Source: an uncultured Coriobacteriaceae bacterium (GTDB taxonomy: Bacteria > Actinomycetota > Coriobacteriia > Coriobacteriales > Atopobiaceae). From it: a stretch of 64,000 bases of DNA. The stretch covers positions 84,257-148,256 of the forward strand of contig CADAQM010000005.1 in assembly GCA_902790135.1 (NCBI GenBank). Direction: 5' to 3'. The position numbers were made by a program, and so were the translations under genes. Below, one piece after another: positions 56,354-63,940 of the stretch (position 1 is its first letter; every line of letters starts with the position of its first letter). The notes under the pieces were generated by a model. That model was given only the letters and a program-made list of their open reading frames with translations. It did not search any database and was not told the origin of the DNA.

Positions 56354-57129
56354 GGTTGATCACATCCCTCTACCTGCTGCGATGCCTCCCTGAAGCCATG
56401 GGAGAAGCTGGGGTCGTAGAGACGCGAGCGCTCGTAGGTGTCGCCCAGAAAGCTCCCAACGGTCACCAATGCCGTATGCGTAATAGCATGCTCGCGCGCA
56501 CACTGCGCCAGCGTGCCCACCGTGCAGCGGTAGACAGCCTCGTCGGGCCAGGTCGCACGATACACGATGGCCGCCGGCGTGTCCGGGCTGTAGCCTCCGG
56601 CCACGAGCTCCTTCTGCGCGCCTTCGAGCAGGCTCGCCGAGAGAAAGAGCACCATCGTGCAGCCGTGAGAGGCCATGAGGCGCAGCTTCTCGCCTGCAGG
56701 CACGGGAGTGCGCCCCTCCATTCGGGTGACGATGAGCGACTGCGAGACCTCTGGCAACGTGTACTCCGCGCGAAGGGCAGCCGCGGCTCCCATGAGCGAG
56801 GACACCCCCGGCACCACGTCGTAGGGAATCCCCAGCTCGTCAAGGGCGTCCATCTGCTCGCGATGCGCCCCATAGAGCGATGGGTCACCCGAGTGCAGCC
56901 TCACACAGGTCTTGCCCTCCCGCTCGGCCGCACGCATCACTGCCAGGACGTCCTCCAGAGTCATGCGCGCGGAATCATGCAGCTCACATCCTGGCTTGCA
57001 GTTGGAGAGCAGCTCCGTGTTGATGAGCGAGCCCGCGTAGATGACCACGTCCGCCTCCTGGAGCAGACGCACGCCGCGCAGCGTGATGAGATCAGCCGCA
57101 CCAGGGCCGGCTCCCACAAAGTGAATCAT
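56350..57129 (-). CDS. cbiF: Cobalt-precorrin-4 C11-methyltransferase
   Basis: 259 residues. FVGAGPGAADLITLRGVRLLQEADVVIYAGSLIN, VRLHSGDPSLYGAHREQMDAL, VPGVSSLMGAAAALRAEYTLPE, VIVYRATWPDEAVYRCTVG are typical CbiF/CobM motifs. It transfers a methyl from SAM to C11. It overlaps cbiG-H and cbiD by four bases each. Confidence 0.96.
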   Translation of the reverse strand: MIHFVGAGPGAADLITLRGVRLLQEADVVIYAGSLINTELLSNCKPGCELHDSARMTLEDVLAVMRAAEREGKTCVRLHSGDPSLYGAHREQMDALDELGIPYDVVPGVSSLMGAAAALRAEYTLPEVSQSLIVTRMEGRTPVPAGEKLRLMASHGCTMVLFLSASLLEGAQKELVAGGYSPDTPAAIVYRATWPDEAVYRCTVGTLAQCAREHAITHTALVTVGSFLGDTYERSRLYDPSFSHGFREASQQVEGCDQP

Positions 57130-58277
57130 TCGATCTCCCCCTCACGTTCGTGGTAGGCCGCGAGAGCTGCGGCACCCGGCGTCCGTCCCAACAGCCCATA
57201 CTGGTTGGAAAACACCATCGCCTCCACCTGCAACCGACCAGCCGCGCGATAGGCAAGCTTGTCGGCAAGGCTCTTTATAAGAGATTCCATAGTTGCTTCT
57301 ACCAGACGCTCCTCGGCCAACGCATCGAGCATGGCATCGGCGGTCGGTGCAGCCATGATGCGGACGATAGTCTCGCGCGAGGCTCCCACCAGCGCCGCAT
57401 GCGCGGCCATCACTTCAGCTCGGCAGTCGGCCACGCGCGAGTGCGTGTTCATGATGCCACCAGCCACTTTGACCATCTTGCCGATATGGCCGACGACCAG
57501 CACATCCGCAAATCCGAGAAGCCCCGCCTCGTCAACCACGGCCCCAAGGTAGTTGGAACACTGCACCGCCCGCTCGAGCGAGAGATGCAGCATGGATGAG
57601 GCGAAGTCACGCCCGTAGTTGCCAGGGACCACCAGCAGGTGCTTGGCTCCTGTCGAGCGCAGCACCGAGAGCTCGAGCTTGAGCGAGGCAACCAACGCGT
57701 CCTCGCTCATGGGTCGCACGATGCCAGAGGTGCCGAGCACCGAAATGCCACCCTCGATGCCCAGACGCGGGTTGAAGGTGCGTGTGGCAAGCTCACCGCC
57801 TGCGGGAATGGAGATCTCCACCGCAAGGCCACCCGCATAGCCCGCCGCCTCGGTAGCATCTCGTGCGGCACGGGCGATCATCTCGCGGGGAACCGAGTTG
57901 ATGGCAGCGGCTCCCACCGGCTGGTCAAGCCCTGCACGGGTCACGCGTCCCACGCCGGCACCCCCGTCGATGGAGATGCCGGGCTTGTCGGTGCACGTCA
58001 CCCTTGCCCAGACCAGCACGCTGTCGGTCACGTCCGGGTCGTCACCGGCATCCTTGCGCACGGCGCAGCATGCCCAGCCTGGCCCCTCGTCATGCTCCTC
58101 CACGTCCACGCCCACTTCGATGCCAGAGGGGGTGGAGATCACGACCGCGGGCACGAGCGCGCGTGAGAGCAGCAGCCCTGCGGCCGCACGCGTGGCGGCA
58201 GCAGCGCAGGTACCCGTGGTGTAGCCGCAGCGCAAGCGCTTGCCACCAGCGGATATGTAATGCTCGAGTCGCTGCAC
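57126..58277 (-). CDS. cbiD: Cobalt-precorrin-5B C1-methyltransferase
   Basis: 383 residues from a GTG at 58277 with AGGAGGT upstream, not the longer frame to 58676. RCGYTTGTCAAAATRAA, VTRAGLDQPVGAAAINSVPREMI, NPRLGIEGGISVLGTSGIVRPMSE, VVPGNYGRDFASSML, VLVVGHIGKMVKVAGGIMNTHSRVADCRAEV are the CbiD signature. It methylates C1 using SAM in the anaerobic pathway. It follows the transporter ATPase gene by eight bases. Confidence 0.95.
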   Translation of the reverse strand: MQRLEHYISAGGKRLRCGYTTGTCAAAATRAAAGLLLSRALVPAVVISTPSGIEVGVDVEEHDEGPGWACCAVRKDAGDDPDVTDSVLVWARVTCTDKPGISIDGGAGVGRVTRAGLDQPVGAAAINSVPREMIARAARDATEAAGYAGGLAVEISIPAGGELATRTFNPRLGIEGGISVLGTSGIVRPMSEDALVASLKLELSVLRSTGAKHLLVVPGNYGRDFASSMLHLSLERAVQCSNYLGAVVDEAGLLGFADVLVVGHIGKMVKVAGGIMNTHSRVADCRAEVMAAHAALVGASRETIVRIMAAPTADAMLDALAEERLVEATMESLIKSLADKLAYRAAGRLQVEAMVFSNQYGLLGRTPGAAALAAYHEREGEIE

Positions 58278-58285
58278 CTGACCTC

Positions 58286-59065
58286 CTAGCGTCTGTCTGC
58301 AGGCAGCTCCACGCTGCCCGTGGTCGCGTCGTACACACCGGGTTCCAAGTCGTACAGGGCATCGATGACCTCGGGCACGAAGACCTGCTCGGGCGAACCC
58401 TGCATCGTGATGTCGCCGTCCTTCACGCAGACCACCCAGTCGGAGATGCGGCGGGCAAGCGGAAGCTCGTGGAGTGACATCAGGATGCCCAGTCCGCGCG
58501 TCGCAACGAGTTGCCTGAGCACGCCCAGAAGCTCGATCTGATAGCGGATGTCGAGGTAGCTGGTGGGCTCGTCGAGCACGAGGAGCCGTGGCTCCTGGCA
58601 GATGGCCCGCGCGAGCAGCACCCGCTGGCGCTGCCCGTCCGAGAGCCGCATGAAGTCGTTTGTACGGAACTCCCACACGCCCACGAGCTCCATGGCCGCG
58701 CGCACGCGGTCGTGGTCATCGGGCGAGAGGATGCCGAGACGTCCCGTATGGGGCAGCCGACCCGTCTCCACCACATCCTCGCAGGTCATCAGGTCGGTTC
58801 GCAGCCGCTCGGTAAGCAGGACGGAGAGCTCCAGCGCCCGCTCGCGATCCGAGAGCTTGTCGAGGCGTCGCCCCGAGAGGTACGCCACGCCACCCAAGGG
58901 TGCCAGCTCTCCGGCAACCGTGCGTAGCAGCGTCGACTTGCCCGCACCGTTGGGCCCTATGAGCGTCACGATCTGCCCCGGCGTAACCGACAGATCGACG
59001 CCCGCAAGCAGCGGGGACGCCCCGTAGCCGACGGCCAGCTCCTCGGTCTTGAGCATGGGTTGCAT
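58286..59065 (-). CDS. FecE/BtuD-type ABC transporter ATPase
   Basis: 259 residues from the ATG at 59065, preceded by AGGAGG at the right distance; an ATG at 59092 is also in frame. LIGPNGAGKSTLLRTVAGEL (Walker A), RLSDGQRQRVLLARAI (signature), LLVLDEPTSYLDIRYQIELL (Walker B) and LMSLHELPLARRIS (H loop). It powers an FecCD-type importer for iron-siderophore, heme or cobalamin; the surrounding cbi operon and riboswitch favour cobalt, cobinoid or tetrapyrrole cargo. Confidence 0.92.
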   Translation of the reverse strand: MQPMLKTEELAVGYGASPLLAGVDLSVTPGQIVTLIGPNGAGKSTLLRTVAGELAPLGGVAYLSGRRLDKLSDRERALELSVLLTERLRTDLMTCEDVVETGRLPHTGRLGILSPDDHDRVRAAMELVGVWEFRTNDFMRLSDGQRQRVLLARAICQEPRLLVLDEPTSYLDIRYQIELLGVLRQLVATRGLGILMSLHELPLARRISDWVVCVKDGDITMQGSPEQVFVPEVIDALYDLEPGVYDATTGSVELPADRR

Positions 59066-59094
59066 GGCCTGTCCCTCCTCGCGTGCCGTCATCG

Positions 59095-60150
59095 CTAGTC
59101 CACCTGCCTTTGCCTGCCAAGCAGGATGGCGATGACCACAGGAGCGCCGAAAAGGGCCGTGACCGCCGAGATGGAGACCTCGGTCGGTGCCAGAGCCGTA
59201 CGCGCAATGAGATCGCATGCCAGGCAGAAGATGGCTCCTCCCAAGAAGGAGGCGGGTACGACCACCAGAGGCCGCGAGGTCCCCAGCAGGCGCTTGACGA
59301 TATGCGGTACCGCGATGCCCACGAAGCTGATGGGACCCGCAAACGCGGTAACGCAGGCGGCAAGCAGGCTCGAGAGCGCAATCAACCCCACGCGGAAAGC
59401 CCTCACGTTGACACCCACGCTCAGCGCATAGCGCTCCCCCAGCTGGTAGGCCGCCATGGGTTTTGAGAGCGCGAGGGCGAACGCTGCAGCGGGCACGACT
59501 ACCACCGTCAACGTCGCGACGTCCGTCCAATTGATGCCCGAGAAGCTTCCCTGGGACCAATTGCGCAGGTTGACGATGTTGGCGTCACTCGCAAACGTGA
59601 TGAGGAAGTCCGTGAGCGCGCTGCAGATGTAGCCCACCATCACACCAGCGACGATGAGCATGCTCGCCGACCTGATGCGCTGCGACACGACCAGCACGAA
59701 GACCATGGCTAGCGTTGACCCCACGAATGCGGCCAGCACGAGCATCCATGAGGTGAGGACGCCAGAGCTGCCCACCACGAGGATCATCGTGGCGGCAACC
59801 ACCAGTTTGGCGCCGCTTGAGACACCCAGGATGTAAGGGCCGGCGATGGGGTTGTTGAAGAAGGTCTGCAGCAGGAGGCCCGACAGCGCGAGGGCGCCGC
59901 CAAGAAGCCCCGCCGCTATGAGGCGTGGCAGACGGATGCTCCAGATGACCTGGTAAACGGTGCTAGTGCGGTCGCGCCCCGCAAGGACGTCCAGCAGGTC
60001 GGAGAGCGGCACATGCAGGCTGCCAAGACAGAGGTTGAGCGTCGCCGCCACAAGCAGCAATACCGCGAGCAGCGCAAACGTCGCGCACACCCGCGTGCGC
60101 CTCACGGCAAGTGGGTCTGCCTGAGCCTCTGTCCCCTGCGAATGCCTCAC
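59095..60150 (-). CDS. FecCD/BtuC-type ABC transporter permease
   Basis: 351 residues from a GTG at 60150. About nine to ten membrane helices. SIRLPRLIAAGLLGGALALSGLLLQTFFNNPIAGPYILGVSSGAKL is the hallmark of the FecCD family, with GPISFVGIAVPHIVKRLLG near the C-terminus, the ATPase coupling loop. It is the single permease (homodimer expected) of the adjacent ATPase and binding protein. Confidence 0.93.
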   Translation of the reverse strand: MRHSQGTEAQADPLAVRRTRVCATFALLAVLLLVAATLNLCLGSLHVPLSDLLDVLAGRDRTSTVYQVIWSIRLPRLIAAGLLGGALALSGLLLQTFFNNPIAGPYILGVSSGAKLVVAATMILVVGSSGVLTSWMLVLAAFVGSTLAMVFVLVVSQRIRSASMLIVAGVMVGYICSALTDFLITFASDANIVNLRNWSQGSFSGINWTDVATLTVVVVPAAAFALALSKPMAAYQLGERYALSVGVNVRAFRVGLIALSSLLAACVTAFAGPISFVGIAVPHIVKRLLGTSRPLVVVPASFLGGAIFCLACDLIARTALAPTEVSISAVTALFGAPVVIAILLGRQRQVD

Positions 60151-60164
60151 GTGCGCCCGTCCCC

Positions 60165-61367
60165 CTACGTCAGCTGGTGCAGGTAGGTGAGCTCGCCTGT
60201 CGCACCATGCAAGATCCGATTGAAGTCCAAGATGATGTCCCCGGAGGCCATCATCTGCTGATACATGTTCTGGTCGGTCACCCACACGTTGCCCGACTGC
60301 ACTGCCTTGAAGTCCGCCAGCAGCTCGTTTCGCGCAAGGAGGGCGTCTAGTGAGGTGATCGAGTCGTCAATCGAGGCGTTGTAGATCACGATGTCGGCGT
60401 CCTTCGCCGTGGCGTAGAACTGCTCCATCTGCATGGTCACGCTGCTTGAACCCGCGGTGGCAGGCTCCAGGCCGTTGAAGGCATAGGTGCCTCCCGCCTG
60501 CTCGATCATGGCGGTCACGTAGTCGCCCGGGCGGCGCACCACCGCCGCACCGTTGCTGTTGAGGTAGAAATACGCCACAGTCAGGTTCGTGGGTTCGCTG
60601 TCTATGGACGCCGCCTGGTCCACCTGCTGCTGGAACTTCTCCTGTGCGAGGTCGTCCAGACCGCACAGCGCCCCGTACAGGCGAATCCACTCGGCACGGC
60701 CGAGCGGCTCACTCTCGTAGCTCGAAAGCTCAACGAGCACGGGAATCCCCAGCTCCATGAGCTTGTCTCGCACGTCGGGCGTGTGGTTGATCATGGTGCT
60801 CTCGATGGCCAGGCGCACCCCACGTGAGACGAGCAGCTCGTAGTCGGGGGCGCGATACTTGCCGCCATACACCATCTCCCCCGCATCCATCGCCTCGCGT
60901 GCCGCGGGGATGCTCCAGTCGTCACGCTCGATGCCCGACACGCTGATCCGGTCGAGTGCCCCAAGCGCATCGAACAGGCACATCGAGTCGCTGGCCACGA
61001 GGTAGATGTCGCTCGCAGGCTGCTTGAGCACGATGATGTCATCGGAGAGCCCCTCCGGCGCGTCAGCTCCCTCGGGAACGATGAGGTAGCGATGGCCATC
61101 GGAGAGGCACGCCAGCTGATAGCCACCCTCAAAGTAATCGATGGTGAAGCGCCGCGCGTAGGCAAGCTCCATGGAGCCGATGGGCTCCCAGCCGCACCCG
61201 ATGTCGGTGTTGCGGAAGTCGTCCACCAGCTGGGTGCTGGGGCCTTCCTGGACTGTCGTGCCCTGTTCGGCAGATGCGGGGTCTTCCGTAGAGCGGCCGC
61301 AGCCTGCTGCCGGCAGAGCCAGGCAGCAGGCCAGGGTCAGTGCTATGAGGGCGGGCACTCGTCTCAT
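60165..61367 (-). CDS. ABC transporter substrate-binding lipoprotein (FecB/BtuF-like)
   Basis: 400 residues from the ATG at 61367. A lipobox (LALPAAGC) follows a short hydrophobic stretch, so the mature N-terminus is a lipidated Cys. The protein then shows two lobes of a periplasmic-binding protein type III: SDDIIVLKQPASDIYLVASDSMCLFDALGALDRISV and LVSRGVRLAIESTMINHTPDVRDKLMELGIPVLVELSSYESEPLGRAEWIRLYGAL, typical of FecB-like proteins with a helix linking the lobes. Ligand unknown; context suggests cobalt complexes, cobinoids or heme. Confidence 0.9.
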   Translation of the reverse strand: MRRVPALIALTLACCLALPAAGCGRSTEDPASAEQGTTVQEGPSTQLVDDFRNTDIGCGWEPIGSMELAYARRFTIDYFEGGYQLACLSDGHRYLIVPEGADAPEGLSDDIIVLKQPASDIYLVASDSMCLFDALGALDRISVSGIERDDWSIPAAREAMDAGEMVYGGKYRAPDYELLVSRGVRLAIESTMINHTPDVRDKLMELGIPVLVELSSYESEPLGRAEWIRLYGALCGLDDLAQEKFQQQVDQAASIDSEPTNLTVAYFYLNSNGAAVVRRPGDYVTAMIEQAGGTYAFNGLEPATAGSSSVTMQMEQFYATAKDADIVIYNASIDDSITSLDALLARNELLADFKAVQSGNVWVTDQNMYQQMMASGDIILDFNRILHGATGELTYLHQLT

Positions 61368-61379
61368 CGTCAAGATGCC

Positions 61380-61823
61380 TTATGAGGCGTCGGCATCCTC
61401 CGCCGGAGAGGCGAAGGTGATGGTGTGGTCATACCAGGTGTCACGACGGTGGCCAAAGGCTGCAACGGGCAGCTCCTCGTCCAAGGCGCTCACCGGAATG
61501 TCAAAGGTGTACTTGCCCTCGTCGTTGAGGTAGTAGTCGTATATGTCAGCGTCTTCGGCCGCCGCTGCCTCCTCAGCCGTGCCAAAGTACAGGCGCGAGA
61601 AGCCCTCGCCCGGCAGGACGAGCGTCGCGGTGTAGGTGCCATCCGCCACGGTCAGCTCGCACGAGTCCGCACGAAACATACTGGAGTCGGTGTCGACCTC
61701 GATTGCGTACGTACCGTCAGCGAGACCCGACTGCTGCTGGCCCGAGCACCCCATCAGAAGGATGCCCATGCCAACGATGAGCAGGACGGCAAAGAACATG
61801 CTGGCAAAGCGCTTGCGAATCAT
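61380..61823 (-). CDS. Lipoprotein with a DGTY-type domain
   Basis: 147 residues. The N-terminal VLLIVGMGILLMGC forms a lipobox. The rest is beta-rich: LADGTYAIEVDTDSSMF, CELTVADGTYTATLVLP, GKYTFDIPVSALDEELPV, HRRDTWYDHTITF. It shares TF(D/E)IPV-ALDE and the DGTY and L-V-DG-A-AT(I/L) stretches with the anchored protein at 42730-43308. It sits between the substrate-binding protein and cbiK, so it probably acts with the import system outside the membrane. NEAT-like function is a guess. Confidence 0.8.
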   Translation of the reverse strand: MIRKRFASMFFAVLLIVGMGILLMGCSGQQQSGLADGTYAIEVDTDSSMFRADSCELTVADGTYTATLVLPGEGFSRLYFGTAEEAAAAEDADIYDYYLNDEGKYTFDIPVSALDEELPVAAFGHRRDTWYDHTITFASPAEDADAS

Positions 61824-61856
61824 GGAGTCCCCCAGGTTTGCTTCAGATGGAATTGT

Positions 61857-62765
61857 CTACAGGCTGTCGATGGCGTCCTTCACGTGCGCCACGTAGATGT
61901 CGTCGATGGTATCCATCTGGCCCAGGCCCTCGATAACGCAGGTGACCTCAAGTCCAGCCTTGGTCATCACCGAGATGAGCGACTCGGGATCCTCGGGATC
62001 TGCCATGTCGTTGTTGGCGTGATCGCCAGCGACGACCATGAACGGGCGCAGGATAACCTTCTTGAACCCGGCGTCGGTGACGGCCTTTACCGCATCGTCG
62101 AAGGTCGGGGTCGCCTCGACCGTCGTCACAAAGTAGTTGTCATAGCCAAGGTCGATAAAGACCTGCTGCATGGTGGCGTAGATGCCATTGGACTCGGCCT
62201 CGGTACCGTGGCCCATGAGGCAGACGGCGGTCTCCTCATCCTCGAGGCGCTCCATGCCGGCCTTGATGGCCTTGGCGACGGCTACCTGATCCTCCTCGGA
62301 GGAGAGCAGAGTCTTGCCGAGGGCGACCTTGTCAAACTTGTCCTCGTAGGTTGCCAGCGACTCCTTGACGTCGGTGTACTCGAAGCCATCCATCAGATGG
62401 GTCGGCTGAACGATGAGCTCCTTCACGCCATCGGCCACGATCTTGTCCATGGCCTCCTCGAAGTTGTCGATATGACGACCGGTGTCGGACTCGACGTGGT
62501 CGATGATGATCTGCGAGGTGAAAGCACGGCGCACGTCGTAGTCGGGGAAGGCCTCACGGATGTCGCTCTCGATGGCGCCGATGGTGATGTGACGGCTGGT
62601 GGGAAAGCTCGTGCCAAAGCTGGTGACGAGAATGACCGGCTTGGCGGCAGGTGCCGCGGCTCCGTCGGCAGAGGATGCGCCCGCGGCGCAGCCCGCGAGG
62701 GCGGCAAGGGTACCGGTTGCAGCGGTGCCCAAGAAGAGACGACGAGACATGGTTGACTGTGTCAT
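61857..62765 (-). CDS. cbiK: Sirohydrochlorin cobaltochelatase with Tat/lipoprotein signal
   Basis: 302 residues. The N-terminus SRRLFLGTAATGTLAALAGC has a twin-Arg motif and a lipobox, so the enzyme should be folded in the cytoplasm, exported by Tat and lipid-anchored outside. The remainder is CbiK: VTSFGTSFPTSRHITIGAIE, PTHLMDGFEYTDV, CLMGHGTEAESNGIYATM with the first metal His, and KVILRPFMVVAGDHANNDM with the second. CbiK inserts cobalt into sirohydrochlorin. Exported CbiK forms are known in Desulfovibrio. First gene of the operon, behind the riboswitch; SD AAGGGTAGG. Confidence 0.93.
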   Translation of the reverse strand: MTQSTMSRRLFLGTAATGTLAALAGCAAGASSADGAAAPAAKPVILVTSFGTSFPTSRHITIGAIESDIREAFPDYDVRRAFTSQIIIDHVESDTGRHIDNFEEAMDKIVADGVKELIVQPTHLMDGFEYTDVKESLATYEDKFDKVALGKTLLSSEEDQVAVAKAIKAGMERLEDEETAVCLMGHGTEAESNGIYATMQQVFIDLGYDNYFVTTVEATPTFDDAVKAVTDAGFKKVILRPFMVVAGDHANNDMADPEDPESLISVMTKAGLEVTCVIEGLGQMDTIDDIYVAHVKDAIDSL

Positions 62766-62770
62766 AACGA

Positions 62771-62945
62771 CCTACCCTTCTGGCCTTATGGCCATCGTGA
62801 GGGTAGGCAAGGACAGGTGGTATCGCGCCACCAACAGAGCGACTCCCGACAGATATGCCGGCGAGCATTGCGCCTTTAAGTACAGCGACGGCTGATCCGG
62901 AGTAGAACCGGAATCCTTTTAGCGAGGCCTTGCAGCTCGGTGACC
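62771..62945 (-). promoter_or_regulatory. Cobalamin riboswitch candidate with RBS-sequestering hairpin
   Basis: On the minus strand the leader reads UAAAAGGAU, CCGGUUCUACUCCGG, then CAGCCGUCGCUGUA, which aligns with the consensus (AAAAGGGAA, CCGG...UCCGG, GCUGCCCCCGCAACUGUA). Further on are GCCGGC...GUCGGGAGUCGC (cf. GCCACU...GGGAAGGC) and a GGUGGCGCGAUACCACC hairpin in the place of the usual box. The last part is an expression platform: CCTACCCT (62807-62800) pairs with AGGGTAGG (62778-62771), with TGGCC/GGCCA inside, so the SD of cbiK is locked. Match to consensus is by eye and imperfect in the box. Confidence 0.65.
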
Positions 62946-62971
62946 GTACCCTCGATTCATATGATGCTGTC

Positions 62972-62980
62972 ATAATAGCA
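62972..62980 (-). promoter_or_regulatory. Extended -10 promoter of the cobalamin operon
   Basis: TGCTATTAT on the minus strand is an extended -10 element just upstream of the riboswitch, giving a leader of about 200 bases to the cbiK ATG. No clear -35. Confidence 0.45.
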
Positions 62981-63074
62981 GGTCGGTCGCGGGCATTGCC
63001 CCGGCCAAGTCGCACACGCCATCCTTCCATGTGTGATACTGGTTTGGTCCGAGCAACTGAGGAAGGGACACACG

Positions 63075-63836
63075 TTGGACGAGAGAAAGAGGCTGCAGCA
63101 GACTGCGCTCAGGTTTGGTTCCGAGGTGGAGCGCATCGTGGGCAGCAACTTCATCGACATGCCCGCGCCGCTCGAGCGCCTGCTGGACGCGCTGGACAGC
63201 GAACCGCTGATCAGCGCGTACGTCAATGACTGCGTGGACAAGCACCTGCCCACTGGCTTTGACGCGACGGCCGAGGTGGATCGCGTGACCGACGAGTCCT
63301 CGGGTGTCTTTGGGCCCTTCTCCGAGGACCATCGTGGCGCATCCGCCGAGCGTTACCTCATCGTGAGCGAGCTGGTGGAACGAGGCACCAAGTTCCGCAG
63401 CCCCGTCTTCCATGGCTACGGCCACGGGTCTGGGCGCCTGCAGGACCAGGCGGAGCACTTCATGGACGAGATGGTGATCGCCCTCATCGACGACGTGAAC
63501 GCGCATCTGCAAGCCATGGCTGACGCGCTGGGACTTAATGACCTCCTTGACACGCAGGATGCAGCCGACGATGCGCAGGCTGATATCGTTGGCCCCGAGC
63601 GAATTGACTATTTGCTGCGCGAGCTGGAGAGCTCGGTGCGCGAGCTACCCCTGGACTTGCGCGAGGACGCATTGCTGCAAGTTGAGGCCCTCTCCGACGA
63701 GCTCGCATGCGAGGAGCCAAAGCGCAGCGTGGTGCGCGTGGTGCTGCTCGGGCTCAAGTCAACCGATGCCGGTGCGCACTTTGCGATGGCTGTGGAGCAG
63801 CTTGAAGCCTGCCTGAAGGCGGCGGGGATCGCTTAG
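63075..63836 (+). CDS. Hypothetical protein, unrecognised
   Basis: 253 residues from a TTG at 63075 (GGAAGGGA seven bases upstream); a GTG at 63033 is in frame but has no SD. Acidic and largely helical: RFGSEVERIVGSNFIDMPAPLERLLDALDSEPLISAYVNDCVDKHLP, then YLIVSELVERGTKFRSPVFHGYGHGSGRLQDQAEHFMDEMVIALID, and a C-terminal helical part. I do not recognise a domain. It is divergent from the cobalamin operon and ends before a bidirectional terminator. Confidence 0.7.
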   Translation: MDERKRLQQTALRFGSEVERIVGSNFIDMPAPLERLLDALDSEPLISAYVNDCVDKHLPTGFDATAEVDRVTDESSGVFGPFSEDHRGASAERYLIVSELVERGTKFRSPVFHGYGHGSGRLQDQAEHFMDEMVIALIDDVNAHLQAMADALGLNDLLDTQDAADDAQADIVGPERIDYLLRELESSVRELPLDLREDALLQVEALSDELACEEPKRSVVRVVLLGLKSTDAGAHFAMAVEQLEACLKAAGIA

Positions 63837-63878
63837 GCACGACAGTCGGAAGACTTCATCTGAGACCTACGACACGAA

Positions 63879-63906
63879 AGAGGCCGAAGCGCAGACTCCG
63901 GCCTCT
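63879..63906. terminator. Bidirectional intrinsic terminator
   Basis: AGAGGCCG pairs with CGGCCTCT around AAGCGCAGACTC. On the minus strand the stem runs into TTTCGTG, on the plus strand into CGTCATTT. It lies between the gene ending at 63836 and the minus-strand gene tail at 63941. Confidence 0.75.
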
Positions 63907-63940
63907 CGTCATTTGATTATGTCGGGGATGGTCCTGCCAG

